A stretch of DNA of 64,000 bases from Diorhabda sublineata (taxonomy: Eukaryota > Arthropoda > Insecta > Coleoptera > Chrysomelidae), in assembly GCF_026230105.1 (NCBI RefSeq), contig NC_079484.1:12415805-12479804 (forward strand), in the 5' to 3' direction. The notes beneath the pieces were generated by a model. The model worked only from the letters and a program-made list of their open reading frames with translations. It was not told the origin of the DNA and made no database searches. The translations under genes were made by a program, and so were the position numbers. Every line of letters begins with the position of its first letter. Position 1 is the first letter of the stretch. This document shows positions 56,991 to 64,000 of the stretch, piece by piece.

Positions 56991-58911
56991 GTAACTATAG
57001 CAGAATAATTCAGTAAATTGTAAAAATAATAATAATATTGGCTCTGTACCAACACCACATTCGTTTTCAAAAAGGGTCAGATTCTATTCATGTGACATTT
57101 TCTGTGGGCGGGCACTCTATATGAAGTGCGAAAAGGACCAAAAAACTAGGTCAGAATCGCCTGAAGACCGGATTTCAGCTTTCAAGAGTATTCAGAATAA
57201 ATCAACAACACGAAAACCGATACGAAAACATTGTCTTATAAATGAAACATACTCCTAGGCAACATTTATAAAAAAAACTTACCTGTTAGCTAGTAGACAA
57301 ATGATGGAACTGAATACTATAATACAGCATAACTTTTAAGAGAAACTTTGAATCTTTTGACATCTTGAAACAGTCATTTCAATGGAGTCGAGATAAAGAG
57401 GAGTTTGTAATACAGAAGTTTTCGTATAAATGTGTACTATTTTATGAAAGCAGTATGTACATCATTATCAACTGTTTTCATATTTTTGTTTCAGATTCGT
57501 TGTCGCTTTCATCTCCCAATTACAAAGACTTAGAAATTTTGTGAACATGAAATCCAAAGCTAATTTTCTAATAATTTTGAACAAATGTATTGAAATTTAT
57601 AAAATAAGTATAAATAGTGATAAAATTCTGAACTCTGAACGTTATTCTCTAGTAATTAGTCACGATACTCTGAGTTTTTGCGAATAATTATTAGACAGTT
57701 AAATGAGATATTATGTCCTTTTACATGTTATAAATGATTGCCTAAAAATCATGTTACTCTCCTATGAATTTTCAAGACAATTCTATTTTGTTTATAACCT
57801 TAAACTTTTGTTTTTAGAAATAATGTCCTATAGACTATATTTTTTCTCTCATCCTTAATTTCACATGATTTGGTCTTCCCAAATATACAAGTGGGTGAGT
57901 ACGATAAGTAACATAATTTTTTTAACGTATACGTTGTACTTATATTCAAGATCTACCATAGAACTACAGAACTACTTCTTGATCAGTTCTATAAAATGTC
58001 TATTAAATAAAGATTTTTCATATAATTCAAGCTATCAATGCCGAATTTCCACAGATTTGATTTTAATCAAAATATTAACAGATTTCTAGTTTTACTCTCA
58101 ATTTTGATTAAGAAAAATTATTATACTGGAAAACCACCACCGAAACTTTCGTTTGAACCGCAAGTGAATTAAATACTTTTTTTAAATGAGTAACTTACCT
58201 TTTCTTTTTCAATGACCCAAATTGAAAACAATTTTTACATTAAATTATCTTAAACTGCCATTGTTATTATTTGTTTTTATTATTAACTACATGAAATAAA
58301 ATTATGGAATAAAGCAGAAAGCATTGAAAAATTTCTCACAAACTTCAGCTACTTATCACTTAATTATTTCATTCTTTCAATTTTTATAGACAAAACACTA
58401 TATATTTTTTACTTGTTAACACAAAATGGTTTTTCATTGAAAATCTGGGTAGTGTAGTACTTTCACTTTTGTTACGCATAATATGCGTCTCTGTAGTATC
58501 AAAAGAAGGTACTTGCGAGAAAAACCAAGAACACTTCATGAAGTCTTACACTAGAAAAATATTATCGAGAATGGATATATACGAGGGCGGTTTGACGGAT
58601 GGTTAACTTTTTTGAGATTAATAAAACTTTCGCTGAGGTGATTATGTTTTAATAATATTTCAAATGAAACTATTCACGTTGTTAGGTAAATGTGAACAAA
58701 AAAAATTATCGAATGTTATTGATTATTATATTTCCGTGCCTTTGTACGAATAAAGTACATACCTGATAAAATGAAGTATTCAAAAGGGTTTACAATATTT
58801 TTAATAAAATATTTGAACGTGAAAGCTATATAAGGTGCGTGCTGCGATTTTTTTATGCTTATCAAAATCTCACTCATATTAAAAATTCAAACGAATATTT
58901 ATACAGGGCTT
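56991..58911. other. No recognisable feature
   Basis: AT-rich; frame 57865-58089 has no motif I recognise. Confidence 0.45.
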
Positions 58912-59170
58912 TTCAACATTTCAAGAGTATATCTTTAAAATATGTAGAAAACTGAAAAATAATTGGGGTTTGCTTATTAAAAAATGTTCACGGCCCTCTC
59001 CATTTTCAAGATGAAGGGTGTTGAAGGAAAAAAATTAGACACATTTTTTACAATTTTGCCGAAATTACTGGCAATATTGTAATGATATTTTATATGAATA
59101 TGTTTAGGAAGCTGAAACGAATTTTGTTCCATAGAGTTTTGCGCTTGCTCTTTCGTCCTGTAATGATGGA
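58912..59170 (+). repeat. Repeat R2, copy 3
   Basis: acagggcttttcaacatttc, gtagaaaactgaaaaataat and caattttgccgaaattactg match copy 1 at 40945-41060; it carries about 60 extra bp in the middle. Confidence 0.65.
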
Positions 59171-59320
59171 GAAAAATTAGACGCCTGCGTTAGGATTTAT
59201 TGCCTCTTCTACCTCTCTGATTTCTATTTATTTCTCCACCGAAAAAAACGGTTAGGTGGAAAATGATTCCAAAATTTATTTTATGATATGTGAAAAACAA
59301 TCACAAGAGTGTAAACCCTT

Positions 59321-59530
59321 TTACACTAGAGTAAATCTATTGGAGCCTGCCGTGTGGAGATGCCTACGGGTATTGATCTTGAACTTCTGTAGGTTGTAGT
59401 GCTCGGGAAAGACGTTCCTTGGTAGCCGATCCCACCGGCTTTCACTTCTCCAAAGAGATAAGTCCCGATAAATTGAAGGTCTAGGTGTCTGCCTAGCTAA
59501 TGCTCGTGGCAGCAAACTTCACCTCGTGAA
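59321..59530 (-). pseudogene. LINE ORF2 C-terminal tail
   Basis: Minus strand, 64 codons: WDRLPRNVFPEHYNLQKFK and NTRRHLHT, the 'W..LP..VF...NLQ.FK..V.RHL' end typical of many insect non-LTR retrotransposon polyproteins. The upstream RT is absent. Higher GC than its surroundings. Confidence 0.7.
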
Positions 59531-62500
59531 TAATAACCTCCATTATACACTCGTGAATAATATAATATACTTAATGTACGTATGTAAGTACGTATCTGTT
59601 TTCGGTAGGAGGGACTATAAACTCACTTATGCATGTTCCCTGCCTTTCCCACTTCCGTGCCAAGAGGTCATTTCAATAATAATTTAATTTAACATTTAGA
59701 ATATTGTGTTGGAAAAATATCGCTATGTAGACGAAATAACATTTCAATATTGAAACCTACCATCGTGCATATTTTTCTTTGTTGCATATAACATGAAAAT
59801 TTGAGTTAAGTGAGTTAGTTAAGAATTCCTCTTTATGTACTCCACTCAGAATAGAACGCCTCTGCAGTAACCATTTAAGCTCAACATTTATGAGACTTCT
59901 ACTCCTAGTAATACTAATGTTTTTCCGTGACAATCAATTGATTGGGTGTTCTTTTATAGTTAGCTTAGAAAATATTCATTAAGTTATCAAACTATATGAT
60001 TAATGAGTGTTATGTGAAGTCTTGGTGACACCTATTCAGAAAACTCCTGAATAGAGCGACAGTAGAGTATCGTAGATGGGTAAGAAAATAGGAAGAATGT
60101 CCTGAAATAAATGAATTATTATTTGATATAGAAAAATACTCACTCTGTATATGCTTCTACTTTGATGTTTTTGAGCCTTAATTTTTTAATACTTACAGAT
60201 TTTATTGATCATAACAGAGAAGCCGGTTTATTTTTCACACTGTGAGAAAAAGGGAGGTTGAAAATTATAACACCCCTTCAATGTAAATCAAATAAGAGCC
60301 TATTGTCCAATGGTTTTCAATAAATAGCTAAACGGCTAATAATAACAAAAGCTATAAAAGTTGTAGTGACTACTACCCCATCATCACGTACCTTTATTTA
60401 ATAAACTTTTATAAATTATTAAATATGATATTTCTAGGAATACTAGTAATACTAATAAAAATATATTCCACCTGAATAGTATACGTTTCAAGTCGTTTTC
60501 CTTTATTTTCTGACTATTCTGAACGTTCAGCCGTAGTTTAACGTAATATTTTGAATTTATATTGTTGCATGATTATTATTTTTTACAATACATCAATCAA
60601 ATCTAATATGGAATGAATTTGTGATTTCTATTCAGGTATGATATTTCGATAACATTTTAGAATTTTGGGAGAAATATAGAATTAATGACATGAAGAGCCG
60701 ACGTTTTCATAACCAGATTTCTAGTTCTATCAACATCCAACCAATAGTCATAAAATTGTTCCGACTTGACATTGGATGGTTTGAAAACGGTGTATATACT
60801 TGGGCACCAAAACAGTTAAAGTAGATTTTGTATAGTTTGATGACGATCTCAAAAACGATTTAGATTCTCATATTCATTCATTAAGATTCATTGAGCATCC
60901 AATTATACTGTATAATAATGATAATTGGGTGTTAGTCTCTTTCTTATTGGAAATAAAAAAAAAACTGAAATTTTAATGTAATTGATTAATTCCACAATTA
61001 CTATAAAATGAACTGAATTGTAAATAAAATTATAACTTATAAATTGATTAAAACATAACTTATTTTATTTTGAAGTATGCAGGTATAAATTTGGTTATAC
61101 TTGAAACATTACACATGATCTCTTGTTCAACTCATTGATTATTATCAGCATTTCATAACTATTCAAAATCAGCCTCATCCTGGGCAACGTAAAAGAGAAA
61201 ACATAACATTTAAAAACATAACTTGTAGAAAAAAGTCTTCCAACTCTTTTTTTATATCGTACAAAGTCGTGAGATCCATGTAATACCAATTCGGCCGATT
61301 TATTCAGTCTCTACTTTAAGGTTTCTTCTTTGTTATTACCTAACCTAATGATATTAATATAAAAAATCTTCTATAATTCAAATAAATAGATTAACTTTAT
61401 CATTAGATGAAAAAACTGTGTACATATTATGTTGAATAAGATTGTTTAACACGATTGCTAAGTTAAACATAAAAGGACCCTTAGGTAGGGAATGAATAAA
61501 TTGACCGACATATGGATTTCACAGGAACTGAGAAGAGATTTATATTTTAAACTTATTGAAACAACGTCCAAATCGTGAGCAAATAAAATCAGTAAAATAA
61601 TGAGTCAGACGAAAATAGCAAATTTATAGTTAAGATTTCTGGGCACATTCGAATTAAAAGAGGCCACTCGCGGGTATGAACGCGGTTGCCGCTCTTTTAT
61701 CACTTATGCAGGATTATAGAGTTATTTATGCAGTTGTGGTGTCAATAAAACTGAACTGTCGGTGAGTGAGTGACAAAATTAACAAACTTAAATACCTAGA
61801 ATTTTTGAAGTATTGATCAAATTAAAGTTTCAAATATAATGTGTTTATACAATGCCTGCTTCATTACTAAAAATTCAGGCCTTTATCTTCCAGAAAAGGA
61901 TGGTATAGAGCCACTTATTTTTGCTCGAATTAACGGGGATACTGTTGTCATTCGCAACACGTAGCTTCGATTTATCCATTTGATATTAAACTGTGATTAA
62001 GCTAATATGTATGATAACTTAACCAACATATTATTTTCAATTATTACAAATTCTCAATATATAAACGAATCAAATTTAAAGTGCCTTCATACAGATATGT
62101 TAGTTATGTTTGCGTAGCCACACCATTCGTAAAATATAAAAAATCATACTTGCTGACGCATCCCCTTGACCTAGTCGTGTCTCTTATTACCCTTGAAAGC
62201 CATGTGCCGGTATACGGGTCACGTGTTTAAACGATCTTTAAATAGTAGTTATACCACCCCGATGTGGGTTAAAAATACATACTGTAAATTTTGATGGCAC
62301 TCGAGGGGATGGACACGGTATAATGCTGTTCTAGATTATGAAGACCAAGCTATTTCCGGTGTATATGTTATTTTCACATTGTTTAGGTTCAAACAATAGA
62401 TGGATCTTCAGCTGCTTGAAGGGATTATCATATTAATGGCAGATTAAATGATTTTGATATTCCATTCAAGACAATTAGTTGATTATTAATTAATAATAGA

Positions 62501-62769
62501 ATTATTTATCTTTCTACGTATTTTCAATACAAATCAATTTGAAACAAAACAGTAAACCAAAAACTATGATAAGAAGAAATACACGCATACGTTAAGAGAT
62601 TTTTGTTGAAAATTCAACCATTTTGGACGCTGGTTGACAATCTTATAAGTGAGTATAAGATTTTTCTGAAAATAAAAAAAATTAGTATCGAGCTATCATT
62701 AAGTATTAGTTTTGCCCACACAAATGAAAGACGAGTGAGACACTGTGTACGGTGATAATTTAATACCGC
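59531..62769. other. No recognisable feature
   Basis: Long AT-rich stretch. The only sizeable frame (61095-61289, minus) has no motif I recognise. Confidence 0.45.
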
Positions 62770-63440
62770 AAAATTTTGGGCATCGGAATTCAAACGTGGC
62801 CGTATCAGCTTATCTGACGACGAGTGTTTGAGACAATCAACATGCGCACTAGGTACTGAACGACCGATGGATTAAGATTTCAGAGATAGAAGAGGCTATC
62901 GGCCATCTAAATTACGCATTGGTCACATAATGACTGGAGAATTATGTATACGTGATCACGGGACGCTACATTTGGATCAAAATCATGCGATAGAACATTT
63001 CCCAAGCTTCACGAATGCGGTTTAATAAAAATAAGTCAGATTTCTTGCTTCGATTCATAGGGTTGTAATAATCGACTACCTTCAATAGGATAAAGCAACA
63101 ACAGAATATTGTGTATCATTGCTTGGTAAGGAAAAGTAAGTCAGTGCAAAGAAGCGACCGCATTTTAAGAAAAAAAAGTACTATTCCATCAGGACAACGC
63201 ACCCTCTCACACTCCGGTGATTACCATGGCTAAAATTCACGAATGGCATTTATAATTGGTGACCACCCACATCACCAGATCTCGCTCCTAATTATTATTT
63301 GCTATTTCATTACCTTCAAGTTTCACATATAGGCGAGAGATTTTTATCAGACGAGGACGTTATGTTTATGTAAACGCCTACATTGGAACAGAGAGAGAAC
63401 AGCTAATATTTGAAAGAGTAAAAAGGTTAGAGTATCTCTG
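62770..63440 (+). pseudogene. mariner transposase fossil
   Basis: Plus strand, in order: EFKRGRISLSDDE (62789-62830, linker to the paired DNA-binding domain), YCVSLLGKEK (63110), KKRPHFKKKK (63150-63180), FHQDNAPSHTPV (63188-63223 in another frame; catalytic Asp with the D-N-A-P-S-H motif) and SPDLAPNYYLL (63269-63310). In mariner (DD34D) the last motif is 'SPDLAPSDY'; here the catalytic Asp is changed. The region of the first Asp is missing. Many stops. Confidence 0.82.
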
Positions 63441-64000
63441 TTAAAAGTATATGGGTTTAAATGGAGATTATGCTAAAAATAAAAATGTTTATGAAAAAAC
63501 ATGTCTTGTTTCTTTGTAGAAACTTCTCATACAATCCTCGTATACTTTGTCGTGATTATTATTAAATGCAATTCTAGGAATATTCCAGTAATCTAATACA
63601 GTTTACCGTGCATGAAATTAGGTAGTTTTGCTGTCTATGTGTTTGTGTCATAGTAATGAGATGCAAAATACAAATTTCACCTTGACAAAAACCGTAGAAA
63701 TTGCCGTAATTTTGCACTTTGTTCAACTTTGAAACATTATTTTTAGAGAACAGGTAATATCACACTATGATTCCTATAGAACTAATAGTTTCAAAAATTT
63801 TCGATCAACTTCAGTTTACAAGTTTTCCTCGAACCAGTAGGAATTTTTATTATTTTATCGAAACCGCTATACATACTCTATACTATTTGCAATGATACTA
63901 TTTCTTTTGCAATGTGTAAAATTATTTCTATTATTTGGTTTTTGTATACAGATTTCGTCAGAATGAAATTGAAAACAAAAAACTATTTTTGTAAGCATGG
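63441..64000. other. No recognisable feature
   Basis: AT-rich sequence to the end of the window. Confidence 0.4.

Noticed and set aside
1..64000. CRISPR array, operon, rRNA or bacterial-type signals
   Set aside because: No regularly spaced direct repeats, no Shine-Dalgarno/operon structure, no rRNA-like conserved blocks; the sequence is eukaryotic.

Overview
The window reads as intergenic, repeat-dominated chromosomal DNA of an insect: strongly AT-rich, many (TA)n microsatellites, no operons, and almost every recognisable coding segment belongs to a transposable element. The mix of Penelope-like elements, Tc1/mariner relatives, an errantivirus-type Ty3/gypsy element with env, hAT/pogo remnants and non-LTR retrotransposons fits an insect such as a beetle or hemipteran; the order cannot be fixed from sequence alone. 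I found no host gene that I could identify.

Layout. 0-3.3 kb: two Penelope-like (PLE) copies head to head (forming a ~1 kb inverted repeat), a second PLE family with RT and GIY-YIG domains on the minus strand, then an RNase H-bearing LINE tail. 5.3-7.3 kb: a 1.9 kb element with matching termini and a perfect 9-bp target duplication. 10.2-13.9 kb: a DNA transposon with 8-bp duplication and a broken transposase, itself interrupted by a 1.0 kb long-TIR element with its own 10-bp duplication. 14.7-16.2 kb: a dead IS630/Tc1/mariner transposase with an unusually long D-E spacing. 16.5-17.8 kb: a LINE RT split by a 221-bp short element. 18.5-20.8 kb: PLE fragments. 22.6-24.6 kb: the best preserved unit, a 1,996-bp mariner-like element with an uninterrupted transposase and equal 394-bp terminal inverted repeats inside a TA tract. 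25.4-26.6 kb: a Tc1 relic. 27.8-29.3 kb: a Ty3/gypsy pol relic. 30.2-32.1 kb: a PLE joined to the 5' end of a second gypsy family. 33.0 kb: a small basic ORF behind a splice acceptor. 36.1-37.1 kb: pogo/Tigger and LINE scraps. 37.8-40.2 kb: a decayed long-TIR mariner relative. 41.3-48.2 kb: a complete-length errantivirus-like LTR retrotransposon (LTRs, PBS, gag, pol, env, PPT), defective. 48.3-52.4 kb: short repeats, a hAT transposase relic, a LINE RT. 54-59.5 kb: a PLE and three LINE fragments. 62.8-63.4 kb: a mariner fossil. The remaining stretches hold nothing I can name.

How parts relate. The gypsy-type element occurs twice (full length at 41.3-48.2 kb, rearranged minus-strand copy at 31-32 kb); each copy lacks different pieces. 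Its two copies and the intact mariner-like element all sit inside (TA)n tracts, so these tracts act as insertion targets here. The window also records nested insertions with readable target duplications, giving relative ages. Coordinates of decayed elements are approximate; those of elements with duplications are exact to a base or two.
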